Positions 36,182 to 45,565 of a DNA stretch of 49,995 bases are shown here, in pieces. How positions within the stretch are numbered: position 1 is the first letter of the stretch; every line of letters starts with the position of its first letter. Source of the stretch: Lacticaseibacillus zeae DSM 20178 = KCTC 3804 (lineage in GTDB: Bacteria; Bacillota; Bacilli; Lactobacillales; Lactobacillaceae). A program made the position numbers and the translations under genes. The DNA lies in the NCBI RefSeq assembly GCF_000260435.1, contig NZ_BACQ01000037.1, positions 1 through 49,995 on the forward strand. Reading direction: 5' to 3'. Below the pieces are notes generated by a model. The model made no database searches, was not told the origin of the DNA, and saw only the letters and a program-made list of their open reading frames with translations.

Positions 36182-37534
36182 CTAATCATGTAAGTGGGGG
36201 TCAATAACGCCGCCATTTAGTAGGTAATGCTGAAATTTTTCATAAATCGATGAAAAGAGATTGCTGTCCTCAGTGGCAAGCATTTCTTTTGGAAAATAGA
36301 ATCGTTTATCACCGGTAGCCCGACCACTAAGCGCCGCCACTAACGGGGATAAAGTCGACAACTCCTCGAGGGTGCCGTCTTTTTGCATGATTTCGATTTG
36401 GGTTTTCGGATTGGCAGAGGCAGGATCGTATTGATCGTATGGTAGATCGAAGCTGTCATTTTCCGCCGTGTAGTATTGGGCATCAAAGCCGGCTTCTGTC
36501 ACTAGGTGGCGCAGTTTCGGCAGCAGTTCAGCCGTTTGATCGGTGAAGGTGACTGACTTAAGCGGCCGCCGGTTCAGAAAGCGATCGGCAAAGTCACTCA
36601 GAATGCTGTCTGGATAATCGAGCCAGTAAGTAAAGTAGGTATTGAGCACGCCGTCATCCAACTTGAGATAATCGCTTAAGGTAAATGACTGTTCAAAGAA
36701 TGGCACTAATAATCGTGGCGAAAAACCCGGTTCGAACTGGCCAGACTCATAAAGAAACTTGGCGCGTTTCAGCAAGTGGGACAAGATAACTTCCATCCCG
36801 CGCGATACCGGGTGGAAATAGACTTGCTGATACATTTGAAAGCGACTGACAACATAGTCTTCAACCGCATGCATCCCATTAGCTTCGTAAGCAATTCCGT
36901 CTGAATAAGGCCGCATGACCCGCAAAATGCGAGATAAATCGAACAAACCATATTTAGTTCCGGTATAGTAAGCATCATGCAACAGATAATCCATCCGGTC
37001 GGCATCGATTTGACTGGAAATCATCTGGACGACTTGCGGATTCGGATAAGTATGGTTGATGACCGAAGCCACGCGCTCTGGAAAATCGGAACTAACACTG
37101 CGCAAAATACGGTTGACGTTGGTATGCGGATCCGTAAGAATGGCGCGGGTAATGGCTTCGTGATCAGTATTGAAGATATGCTCAAAAGTGTGGGAATAGG
37201 CGCCATGGCCAATATCGTGCAGCAGTGCGGCACACAGAACAACGGGGCGCTCCCGATCATCCCAAAGGCCGTCTCCCGGTGTTTTGCTAGGGTAATTCGT
37301 GACAAAATTGTCGCACATTTCACGGGCAATTTCATAAACCCCTAACGAATGCGCAAATCGGGTATGCTCGGCCCCTTGGAATACATAGTCCGAAACGCCT
37401 AACTGCTTAATCCGGCGCAAACGCTGAAACTCCGGTGTATTGATCAAATCAAGAATCACGCGATGCTGCACGTGAATATAATTATGAACCGGATCGCGAA
37501 AGACTTTTTCGCGCGGTAATTTTTCAAATTGCAT
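36182..37534 (-). CDS. HD-domain phosphohydrolase (YwfO/dNTPase-like)
   Basis: A 450-residue metal-dependent phosphohydrolase. KVFRDPVHNYIHV at the N-terminus, TRFAHSLGVYEIAREM, the HD motif LLHDIGHGAYSHTFEH near residue 110, and SSQIDADRMDYLLHDAYYTG are typical of the SAMHD1/YwfO group that hydrolyses dNTPs or related nucleotides. In Bacillus a related gene (ywfO) lies near the lipL orthologue ywfL, the same partnership as here. A palindromic repeat (copy C) lies between this gene and lipL. Confidence 0.9.
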   Translation of the reverse strand: MQFEKLPREKVFRDPVHNYIHVQHRVILDLINTPEFQRLRRIKQLGVSDYVFQGAEHTRFAHSLGVYEIAREMCDNFVTNYPSKTPGDGLWDDRERPVVLCAALLHDIGHGAYSHTFEHIFNTDHEAITRAILTDPHTNVNRILRSVSSDFPERVASVINHTYPNPQVVQMISSQIDADRMDYLLHDAYYTGTKYGLFDLSRILRVMRPYSDGIAYEANGMHAVEDYVVSRFQMYQQVYFHPVSRGMEVILSHLLKRAKFLYESGQFEPGFSPRLLVPFFEQSFTLSDYLKLDDGVLNTYFTYWLDYPDSILSDFADRFLNRRPLKSVTFTDQTAELLPKLRHLVTEAGFDAQYYTAENDSFDLPYDQYDPASANPKTQIEIMQKDGTLEELSTLSPLVAALSGRATGDKRFYFPKEMLATEDSNLFSSIYEKFQHYLLNGGVIDPHLHD

Positions 37535-37558
37535 GGTGTTCCCCCATTTTCCTTAAGT

Positions 37559-37664
37559 GAGCGTGAGCCGGCGCGGTTGGAAGTCGAAGTGTAAGTGGCC
37601 TTGGGCGTGATGACCCGGGTTTAGGCCATTGCGACCAAGGTACTTCTGCGCCGGGGAGCGCGTT
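37559..37664 (-). repeat. Palindromic intergenic repeat, copy C (degenerate)
   Basis: Runs from GAGCGTGAGCCGGCGCGG to AGCGCGTT on the plus strand. The centre CCTTGGGCGTGATGACCC pairs with GGGTTTAGGCCATTGCGACC and CAAGG imperfectly. The arm corresponding to CCTTACACGCAG is partly deleted. On the minus strand it lies between lipL and the HD gene, in the sense orientation. It overlaps the lipL stop by two bases. Confidence 0.7.
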
Positions 37665-38487
37665 ATGATAAATGACGATTGCGATTGCGCAGATCCGCAG
37701 TGGCCGCAGCGAGTGCCTTGTGGTAGGCAGGATCGCGTAAAATCGCCGGCATCGAGTTCATATCTGCGGCAATGCCACTGGCAGCCAAAGCATTTAACAG
37801 TGCTAAAATGGCTTCGTTGCGGGTCAGCGGACGACCCAGCAAATCGCTGAGCGTGGTCATGGTTTCAGAACGAATAATTGGAAACTTGAAGTGCGGACTG
37901 GCGCTGGCATGTCCTGCCCGATAGAAGCGGCGTAATAAGTCGCACCGGGCATTTTGATCACCGAAGATGCTGCAATACAGCATGACCACCACACCGGCAT
38001 GATTGCGCCGCTGAGCCATGCCGGCGAATTTTCGCCCATGAACACTGAGGTCGTATTTGCCAGGACAATACGAATGAATAATTTCGCTGGTGGCTATGGG
38101 CAAACTTGGGAATGCCGTTCGAAAAAGGGCGGTCATCATATCGTAGGCAGTGTCGATGGATAGATTGTCTTCATTAGGTAAAAAAAGTGAGACATTCAAG
38201 ACGCCGCTGTCAGCAATCACTGCCAAGCCGCCGGAATTACGAACAAAGACGCCGTAATGATCGCTGGCCAGAACCGGCAAGGCATGTCCGAATTGCGGTA
38301 ATTTTAAATCCTGCATCCCAAGAATCACGGTCTGTTCTGCCGTCCAAAAGTGCAACATTAACGGTGGGTGCAACTCAGGATGTGCTAACAGGGCATTGGT
38401 ATGGGCAAAGCTGAGCGGAGCTTCTTCTTTGGTGAAATCCTGTTGGAAAATGGCGGCTTGTTGTCCAGCCAGCGACGTCAGGTCCAT
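37663..38487 (-). CDS. lipL: Octanoyl/lipoyl-transferring protein ligase family (LipL-like)
   Basis: A 274-residue member of the biotin/lipoate protein ligase fold. It has the GG motif VRNSGGLAVIADSGVLNVSL, and SYCPGKYDLSVHGRKFAGMA in which Cys141 corresponds to the catalytic Cys of B. subtilis LipL (GcvH-to-E2 octanoyl amidotransferase) and the Lys after GR contacts the acyl group. A lipoate-protein ligase role cannot be excluded. Its promoter is visible at 38522-38550. It lies next to the HD hydrolase, as ywfL and ywfO do in Bacillus. Confidence 0.82.
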   Translation of the reverse strand: MDLTSLAGQQAAIFQQDFTKEEAPLSFAHTNALLAHPELHPPLMLHFWTAEQTVILGMQDLKLPQFGHALPVLASDHYGVFVRNSGGLAVIADSGVLNVSLFLPNEDNLSIDTAYDMMTALFRTAFPSLPIATSEIIHSYCPGKYDLSVHGRKFAGMAQRRNHAGVVVMLYCSIFGDQNARCDLLRRFYRAGHASASPHFKFPIIRSETMTTLSDLLGRPLTRNEAILALLNALAASGIAADMNSMPAILRDPAYHKALAAATADLRNRNRHLS

Positions 38488-38521
38488 CGTGCGCCCTCTT
38501 TCTTAATAGTAGATTACTTAT

Positions 38522-38550
38522 ATTATAGCGAAGGTGGCAGGGCGCGTCAG
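38522..38550 (-). promoter_or_regulatory. Sigma-A-type promoter for lipL
   Basis: On the minus strand CTGACG (38550-38545), 17-base spacer, TATAAT (38527-38522), 34 bases before the ATG. Confidence 0.7.
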
Positions 38551-38629
38551 TCACAAAGACATTTTCCCTGTTTAAACTCGACCGGGTTGACCCGTGAGCG
38601 TACAATACGTTATAGAAAGGATTGACATT

Positions 38630-39076
38630 ATGGATCTTTCACAAGGAGTGCCGATTCAAATTCACCTTGAGACGTTTGTCACACAAGGTGATGACACTGA
38701 GACACATGTTTTTGATGAACCCGGGACGTTGGTTCAAATGGGCAACGCGCTTTATATTCGATATCAAGAAGTCGATGAAGATGCTGGAACCAGTATGCCG
38801 GTGACCATGAAACTGCGCGATGACGGCGATATTCAGCTTTCACGCGGCAGCAGCAATGGCGATACGCAATTGAAGCTTTTCTTTGCCAACGAAAAACGGG
38901 TTTTGACGCGCTATCGAACACCATACGGCATTATTCCGGTGGAAACAGTCACCCCGCGTATTGATGCCCGCATGACAACCGATCCGGTGGCAGGGGAGAT
39001 TTACGTTGAGTATGAGTTATTCGCGAACCATCAACATCTGGGAAATTATCGGTTAAGATTGCAATTCAAGGCATGA
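38630..39076 (+). CDS. DUF1934 (YwiB-like) protein
   Basis: A 148-residue lipocalin-like beta-barrel protein starting MDLSQGVPIQIHLETFVTQG, with GTLVQMGNALYIRYQE, RTPYGIIPVETVTPRI and a closing EYELFANHQHLGNYRLRLQF. GAAAGG lies 9 bases before the ATG at 38630. Function is unknown. The gene is adjacent to rpoE; in B. subtilis ywiB also lies near the rpoE-pyrG region, which supports conserved context. Confidence 0.88.
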   Translation: MDLSQGVPIQIHLETFVTQGDDTETHVFDEPGTLVQMGNALYIRYQEVDEDAGTSMPVTMKLRDDGDIQLSRGSSNGDTQLKLFFANEKRVLTRYRTPYGIIPVETVTPRIDARMTTDPVAGEIYVEYELFANHQHLGNYRLRLQFKA

Positions 39077-39127
39077 GCGTGTACTATAAGAAACAGACTG
39101 TAAAGACTTGGAAAGGGCGTGTATCGG

Positions 39128-39802
39128 TTGAAACTCAAAGCATTTGCCAATGCCGATAAATCAGAATTATCAATGATCGAAGTAGCCCATGAGATCCTCG
39201 AAGAAAAAGGGGATACCATGGCGTTCGTTGATCTGGCCAACGAGATCCAGACTTATCTCGGCAAGAGTGACGAAGAAATTCGTGAACGTTTGCCGCAATT
39301 TTACACGGATCTGAACGTGGATGGCAGTTTCATTTCTTTAGGCGATAACGTTTGGGGCCTGCGCGCTTGGTATCCATACGATTCCGTCGATGAAGAAGTT
39401 AACCATCCGGAAGATGAAGAAGAAGTACCACGTCGCAAGAAGCGCAAGAAGGTTAATGCCTTCTTGGCTGACGTAGCCGATGACGATGATGTCATTGATT
39501 ACAACGACGACGATCCCGAAGATGAAGATCTCGACGCCGATAGCGATGACGATGATTTTGACGACGATGATCATACCGGCTTTCATGATAAAATCGGCAA
39601 AGCTGCCGCAACTGACGATGACAGCGACGACGACCCTGACGATGGGTTGCCAGATGGTATTGAAGGCCAGCTAGCCGAGTTCGGAGACAATGACAGCGAC
39701 GATGATGACGATAACGACGACATCACGGCTGACTTCTCCGGCGATGATGACAGCGATGACGATGATAGTGATGATGACGACAGTGACAGCGACAAGCACT
39801 AG
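39128..39802 (+). CDS. rpoE: DNA-directed RNA polymerase delta subunit
   Basis: About 224 residues. The N-terminal folded HARE-HTH domain (residues 1-90; [57 protein letters not shown]) is followed by a short basic patch (RRKKRKKV). A disordered acidic tail of more than 100 residues then follows, nearly all Asp, Glu and Ser. Delta raises polymerase recycling and promoter selectivity in Firmicutes. The TTG at 39128 is preferred because AAAGGG ends 10 bases before it; the GTG at 39119 lies one base after that site. Its tail is richer in Asp than the Glu/Asp tail of B. subtilis. Confidence 0.93.
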   Translation: MKLKAFANADKSELSMIEVAHEILEEKGDTMAFVDLANEIQTYLGKSDEEIRERLPQFYTDLNVDGSFISLGDNVWGLRAWYPYDSVDEEVNHPEDEEEVPRRKKRKKVNAFLADVADDDDVIDYNDDDPEDEDLDADSDDDDFDDDDHTGFHDKIGKAAATDDDSDDDPDDGLPDGIEGQLAEFGDNDSDDDDDNDDITADFSGDDDSDDDDSDDDDSDSDKH

Positions 39803-39811
39803 TCGTTTAGG

Positions 39812-39839
39812 CCGTGCCCTTAAAAGGTGCGGTTTTTTT
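39812..39839 (+). terminator. Terminator after rpoE
   Basis: CCGTGCC, loop, GGTGCGG (two G-T pairs) and seven T. Confidence 0.8.
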
Positions 39840-39898
39840 AGTGAGCGCGTTATAGATCGATCGCAACAATCTTGATTTTACTCAATTCACTTTAATGC

Positions 39899-39927
39899 TT
39901 GACGAACCTCTTACAATTGGTTAATAT
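39899..39927 (+). promoter_or_regulatory. pyrG-type promoter with GGGC start
   Basis: TTGACG (39899-39904), exactly 17-base spacer, TAATAT (39922-39927). Seven bases later the sequence is GGGCGC at 39935-39940. pyrG promoters of Gram-positive bacteria start at such a GGGC, where low CTP stalls polymerase and causes reiterative G addition. Confidence 0.75.
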
Positions 39928-39969
39928 ACGTTTTGGGCGCTTTACAAAAGTGTAAAGCCAATACGGTTC

Positions 39970-40010
39970 AAGCTCCCTGTTCGCATGAATAGGGAGCTTG
40001 TTTTTGTTTT
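39970..40010 (+). promoter_or_regulatory. pyrG leader attenuator (CTP-sensing terminator)
   Basis: Stem AAGCTCCCT (39970-39978) with AGGGAGCTT (39991-39999), 12-base loop, then a T-run to 40010. The left strand contains CUCCCU, which in the B. subtilis pyrG mechanism pairs with the poly-G added at the 5' end when CTP is low and so prevents termination. It is 35 bases from the proposed start. The pyrG coding region now lies 1.6 kb downstream, behind tnpB. Confidence 0.7.
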
Positions 40011-40120
40011 TTCCCGATTATTAAAAAGGAGGATATTAATAGAGCTCAAATATGTCGAATAACATGGATTAAAACGGTACAACATGGGCAGAATAATTAA
40101 GTGGAAGCTGTCCGTGTGTT

Positions 40121-40214
40121 CAAACCAAGTTAACTAGCGAAATGTATTGACAATAGCCTGAATCGGTACTGTATGATGGTTCTTACCAAAGTTCCGCTAG
40201 CTAGCCTTGGTTTG
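40121..40214. repeat. Inverted repeat upstream of tnpB, likely element left-end structure
   Basis: CAAACCAAGTTAACTAGCG (40121-40139) pairs with CGCTAGCTAGCCTTGGTTTG (40195-40214). A promoter-like TTGACA (40147-40152) and TATGAT (40172-40177, 19-base spacer) lie in the loop. Just downstream CCTCTCAA (40233-40240) pairs with TTGAGAGG (40260-40267), which would partly cover the tnpB ribosome site GGAGG (40266-40270). Confidence 0.5.
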
Positions 40215-40279
40215 AGCGCTTACTTCAAGCTTCCTCTCAAGTGGCGTTTAACCAGCTAATTGAGAGGAGGTGACAACTT

Positions 40280-41461
40280 TTGATTAAAACGCATAAGATC
40301 AAGCTCTATCCCAATGCAACCATGCGGCGTGAACTAGAACGATTGTTTAACTATCGCCGGTTTTGCTGGAATCAAGCCTTAGAAACGTGGAACGCCATGT
40401 ACGACGCATCTCTCCTGATGGCGGACAAAACTTTGCGGCCAAATGAACGCAAAGTGCGGGACGAACTGGTTTGGAATAAAGCTGACTGGCAGTACGAACA
40501 GTCAGCCCGAGTTTTACAGCTTGCGGTAAACGATCTAGGTAAGGCTTGGAAGAACTACTTCAATCCGAAGATGCCAGATCACGATAAGCCCAACTGGAAA
40601 TCTAAGAAACGATCCCGCAAAACGTTCAAAACGGATCGGGCGCAACTTGTGAATGGCAAGTTACGTTTAGATAAACCTCATGGTGCTGGTGCCTGGTATG
40701 ACATCAAACTAGCCGAACAACCGCGCTGGCAAGGCGAACTGAAACAAGTTTGCGTCGTCCAAGACGCTGACGGTTACTACGCTTCGTTTTCGATTGAGGT
40801 TCAGGCTTCCGTTGAAAAGCGACCGGTTCTAACGGTCACTGGGGTTGATGCCAATATCGGCAAGTTTGACTATCAAACGTCAACCGGCTATGCCACTCAA
40901 CCCACCTTGCCTGAACGTCTGCCACCACTTTACGCCCGCATTGCTCATTATCAGCGCCAATTAGCCCGCAAACGGAAAGTAAATCCCAAGCATTTTAACT
41001 CCGCGGCTTATCGCACAACGAGAACCAAGTTGAAGCGTCAATACCAACGAGTTGAACGGATTCAAACGGATTTGCTGCAAAAGTTTACGACGATGCTCGT
41101 CACTGATTATGACCTAATTGGGATTGAGGATCTGGATAATCGCCACATGCGCATGAATAAACGTCTCGCCAAGAACCTGCATCGATCACTGTTTGGCAAG
41201 TTTAAAGTGATCATGCAGTACAAGGCTGACTGGTATGGCAATACGTTGGTGCTGGTGGATCAGTATTATCCAAGCACGCAACGCTGTTCCAACTGCGGTT
41301 ATGTTAAAACGGCAGATGAACGCGTCACGCTAAGCGGCAACTTGAAACATCGTACGGGTCACGATGACTATCATTGTTACCAGTGTGGCGTGAAGTTGCG
41401 GCGAGACGAAAATGCCGTTGAGAATCTGATAGCTTATGCAAAATCAAAGGTTACGGGGTAG
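40280..41461 (+). CDS. tnpB: TnpB RNA-guided nuclease (IS200/IS605-type element)
   Basis: A 393-residue RuvC-type nuclease. Helical N-terminal and wedge-like regions are followed by RuvC-I Asp190 (TGVDANIG), RuvC-II Glu283 (GIEDLDN), a zinc ribbon with Cys336, Cys339, Cys366 and Cys369, and RuvC-III Asp376 (RRDENAVENL). All key residues are present, so it should be active. The TTG start follows GGAGGTGA by 6 bases. No tnpA transposase is present in the window, so the element depends on another copy to move. It separates the pyrG leader from pyrG. Its guide RNA would be expected at its 3' end. Confidence 0.92.
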   Translation: MIKTHKIKLYPNATMRRELERLFNYRRFCWNQALETWNAMYDASLLMADKTLRPNERKVRDELVWNKADWQYEQSARVLQLAVNDLGKAWKNYFNPKMPDHDKPNWKSKKRSRKTFKTDRAQLVNGKLRLDKPHGAGAWYDIKLAEQPRWQGELKQVCVVQDADGYYASFSIEVQASVEKRPVLTVTGVDANIGKFDYQTSTGYATQPTLPERLPPLYARIAHYQRQLARKRKVNPKHFNSAAYRTTRTKLKRQYQRVERIQTDLLQKFTTMLVTDYDLIGIEDLDNRHMRMNKRLAKNLHRSLFGKFKVIMQYKADWYGNTLVLVDQYYPSTQRCSNCGYVKTADERVTLSGNLKHRTGHDDYHCYQCGVKLRRDENAVENLIAYAKSKVTG

Positions 41462-41553
41462 GCTATACCCTTAAAGTTCAGGAGGCGGTCACTGTCATGA
41501 TGAATTATTTCAGAGTGGGAATACCGTTGTTGACGGGACTAAATGAAATGTAG
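41462..41553 (+). ncRNA. Candidate TnpB right-end / omega-RNA region
   Basis: Noncoding sequence after the tnpB stop with a small hairpin (CCGT-TGTTG-ACGG, 41524-41536). In IS200/IS605 elements the guide RNA covers the tnpB 3' end and right end and takes its guide from the flank. The exact right boundary was not determined, so neither the RNA end nor the guide can be stated. Confidence 0.3.
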
Positions 41554-43242
<1,689 letters not shown>

Positions 43243-43254
43243 TCGTTGATCGTT

Positions 43255-43292
43255 GCTGCCTTGAAGCGGGATGCTTTGGGGCGGCTTTTTTT
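43255..43292 (+). terminator. Terminator after pyrG
   Basis: GCTGCC...AAGC pairs with GCTTT...GGGCGGC followed by seven T. Confidence 0.7.
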
Positions 43293-43378
43293 GTTGTGGT
43301 GGATTGGTCAAAGCCTAAATGACCCAAGACCCTGGCTGTCACGTTGAGAGTCACTAACATTCTCTGCAGCGTCTTCAA

Positions 43379-43497
43379 AACGCGTTCGCAGTCGCAGGAA
43401 TCTACGTGTAAGGACCCCAAGCCTAAATGGCCAAAGACCGGCCATTTAGGCTTGGGGCCACTTACACTCCGATTCCTAAGCGCTCCTGCTCACGCTC
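43379..43497 (+). repeat. Palindromic intergenic repeat, copy D1
   Basis: Complete copy from AACGCGTTCGC to GCTCACGCTC. The central hairpin (43415-43457) is perfect: CCCCAAGCCTAAATGGCC with GGCCATTTAGGCTTGGGG. Its central sequence differs from D2, B2 and A, but pairing is kept. Confidence 0.85.
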
Positions 43498-43503
43498 TCT
43501 CCA

Positions 43504-43620
43504 AACGCGTTCACTGGCGCAGAAGTCTGCGTGTAAGGACCTCAGTCGCAATGGCCAAGACCGGGCCATCACGCCTGAGGCCACTTACACTCCGACTTCT
43601 AACCGCGCCAGTTCACGCTC
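43504..43620 (+). repeat. Palindromic intergenic repeat, copy D2
   Basis: Complete copy from AACGCGTTCAC to AGTTCACGCTC, 6 bases after D1 in the same orientation. Central stem CCTCAGTCGCAATGGCC with GGGCCATCACGCCTGAGG. The two copies fill the pyrG-murA gap of 553 bases, which otherwise holds only the pyrG terminator and the murA upstream region. Confidence 0.85.
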
Positions 43621-43795
43621 TCATCTTTTTACTCCTTGTTTTTTCCTCTGGGATTCATTAAACTTGTATATTGAGTGCATGGCGGATGGGTCATGGGCTT
43701 GCCTACCAGAAATCGCGTTTTATATTTGAAGCATAAGATGCAGGTCAGCTTCAGCCTACTTGAAATGAACGACCTTAAGCGAGGATTTAAGTCAA

Positions 43796-45055
43796 ATGGA
43801 AAAAATGCTGATCCACGGCGGAAAGAAATTGTCCGGTGAAGTTGTGATCGGCGGTGCAAAGAACAGCACGGTTGCTTTAATTCCGGCTGCAATTTTGTCG
43901 CGCACCCCGGTGACACTCGATTCAGTGCCGCACATCCAGGATGTCTATAATTTGATGGCCATTTTGGATGATATGAACGTCAAATCTGATTTTACCGAAA
44001 ATGTTTTGACGATTGATCCAACAGAAATTCACGATGTACCGTTGCCAAACGGTAAGATTAAGAGTCTGCGCGCTTCCTATTATTTTATGGGGGCGTTATT
44101 AGGGCGGTTTGGAAAAGCCATTGTTGGATTGCCTGGTGGCGATGATATCGGTCCGCGGCCGATTGATCAACATATTAAGGGGTTTGAAGCGTTAGGTGCT
44201 TCTGTGAGTAATGAACATGGTGCCATGGCGATTAAAGCACCTGCTGAAGGCTTACACGGCGCCCGGATTTTCTTGGATATGGTTTCTGTCGGCGCCACGA
44301 TTAACGTGATTTTGGCGGCAGTGACGGCGAAAGGCCGCACAGTGATCGAAAATGCTGCCAAAGAGCCGGAAATCATTGACTTAGCGACTTACTTAAACAA
44401 CATGGGCGCCAAGGTACGGGGTGCCGGTACGGATGTGATCCGGATTAGCGGCGTGCCAACACTTGAAGCGCATAACTCGCATACGATTATTCCGGATCGC
44501 ATCGAAGCCGGTACTTATTTGGCCATGGCCGCAGCAGTTGGCGAAGGCGTGAAAGTCAAGAACATCATTTCGGAGCATTTAGATGCCTTTTTGGCTAAGC
44601 TGGAGGAAATGGGTGTCGTCATGGACGTGGGCGAGGATAGTATTTTCGTCTATCCGTCAGGCGATTTGAAAATGGTTCAAATCAAAACGATGCCCTATCC
44701 CGGCTTTGCGACCGACTTGCAACAGCCAATTACACCATTGATGTTAAAAGCACATGGCGAAGGACTCATCATTGATACGATTTACCCTAAGCGTGTCCGC
44801 CATATTCCGGAATTGTTGCGGATGGGTGCGGACATTACGATTGAAAATGATGTGATCATCTTGCATCATTGCGATCATCTGCAGGGAACCGAGGTCGCAG
44901 CTGAAGAAATTCGTGCCGGCGCCTGTCTCATGATTGCCGGGCTGATGGCTGAAGGGACAACGACGATTACCAAAGTTGATAATATCTTGCGCGGCTATGA
45001 TCGGGTTGTGATGAAACTGCGCGGTTTAGGCGCGGATGTCGAATTGATTGATTGA
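43796..45055 (+). CDS. murA: UDP-N-acetylglucosamine 1-carboxyvinyltransferase, Cys-to-Asp variant
   Basis: A 419-residue enoylpyruvyl transferase for the first committed step of peptidoglycan synthesis. Lys22 and Asn23 (GGAKNSTVA) and [15 protein letters not shown] are conserved. The active-site loop reads [16 protein letters not shown], so residue 116, the position of catalytic Cys115 of E. coli MurA, is Asp. Asp variants keep activity but are not alkylated by fosfomycin. GAGGA stands 10 bases before the ATG. Firmicutes often have two MurA paralogues; only this one is in view. It sits in the conserved rpoE-pyrG-murA-rpmE order. Confidence 0.95.
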   Translation: MEKMLIHGGKKLSGEVVIGGAKNSTVALIPAAILSRTPVTLDSVPHIQDVYNLMAILDDMNVKSDFTENVLTIDPTEIHDVPLPNGKIKSLRASYYFMGALLGRFGKAIVGLPGGDDIGPRPIDQHIKGFEALGASVSNEHGAMAIKAPAEGLHGARIFLDMVSVGATINVILAAVTAKGRTVIENAAKEPEIIDLATYLNNMGAKVRGAGTDVIRISGVPTLEAHNSHTIIPDRIEAGTYLAMAAAVGEGVKVKNIISEHLDAFLAKLEEMGVVMDVGEDSIFVYPSGDLKMVQIKTMPYPGFATDLQQPITPLMLKAHGEGLIIDTIYPKRVRHIPELLRMGADITIENDVIILHHCDHLQGTEVAAEEIRAGACLMIAGLMAEGTTTITKVDNILRGYDRVVMKLRGLGADVELID

Positions 45056-45057
45056 GA

Positions 45058-45086
45058 TTGCGTTTATAGGTTGCGCGTGATAGACT
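45058..45086 (+). promoter_or_regulatory. Sigma-A-type promoter for rpmE2
   Basis: TTGCGT (45058-45063), 17-base spacer, TAGACT (45081-45086), 65 bases before rpmE2. Confidence 0.5.
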
Positions 45087-45151
45087 ATTAGAGTTGTAGT
45101 CATAGTATCTCTAGATCAGGCAATGATTTAGGGCAAAAGGAGTAATTGATT

Positions 45152-45403
45152 ATGAAGCAAGGCATCCATCCAGATTATCATCCAGTTGTTTTCATGGATT
45201 CAGCAACTGGTTTTAAATTTATTTCCGGTTCCACCAAAACTTCCAAAGAAACCATCAAGTGGGAAGACGGCAAAGAATACCCGTTGGTTCGGGTAGAAAT
45301 TTCGTCCGATTCTCATCCGTTCTACACCGGCAAGCAGAAGTTCACGCAGGCCGATGGACGGGTTGATCGCTTCAACAAGAAGTACGGGCTTACCAGCAAA
45401 TAA
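45152..45403 (+). CDS. rpmE2: 50S ribosomal protein L31 type B
   Basis: An 83-residue ribosomal protein beginning [20 protein letters not shown]. No CxxC zinc motif is present, which marks the zinc-independent type B form; the C-terminal [12 protein letters not shown] is diagnostic. AGGAG lies 9 bases before the ATG. It is the last backbone gene before the integrative element, whose integrase gene ends 130 bases downstream on the opposite strand. Confidence 0.96.
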   Translation: MKQGIHPDYHPVVFMDSATGFKFISGSTKTSKETIKWEDGKEYPLVRVEISSDSHPFYTGKQKFTQADGRVDRFNKKYGLTSK

Positions 45404-45442
45404 AGACCACTTTGTCACATTGCGGCCACGAACCGCGGCGTG

Positions 45443-45510
45443 ACGAGAATCTTAAAAGTTGGTTTTCGTACAAATTCATCAAAACGGGTGCGATTTGTAC
45501 GAGAATTTGG
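45443..45510. other. Candidate attachment-site region of the integrative element
   Basis: Inverted repeat TCGTACAAAT (45466-45475) and ATTTGTACGA (45493-45502), and the direct repeat ACGAGAAT (45443-45450 and 45499-45506), lie between rpmE2 and the integrase 3' end. This is where one end of a Tn916-like element would be expected. No second end is in the window to compare. Confidence 0.35.
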
Positions 45511-45521
45511 CTCAATATGGG

Positions 45522-45565
45522 GACGTTTGGAATTCAGTTTGAATTCTGAACGTCTTTTTGTTTTT
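45522..45565 (+). terminator. Rightward terminator overlapping the integrase 3' end
   Basis: GACGTT..GAATTCA pairs with TGAATTC..AACGTC (two mismatches), followed by TTTTTGTTTTT on the plus strand. It includes the last 32 bases of the integrase gene and would stop transcripts from rpmE2. Confidence 0.75.

Noticed and set aside
39583-39795. Ser/Leu-rich minus-strand frame opposite rpoE
   Set aside because: It is the complement of the Asp/Ser-rich delta tail (GAT/GAC codons read as ATC/GTC/TCA) and not a gene.
40106-40122. Shared AGCTGTCCG-GTGTTCA string with 49908-49926 as evidence of a common IS
   Set aside because: The match is about 17 bases with one mismatch and is inside coding sequence at the second site; too short to support common origin.
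43344-43729. Overlapping plus-strand open frames of 100-105 codons between pyrG and murA
   Set aside because: They run through the palindromic repeats D1 and D2, repeat the same peptide words because the repeats are tandem, and have no ribosome site.
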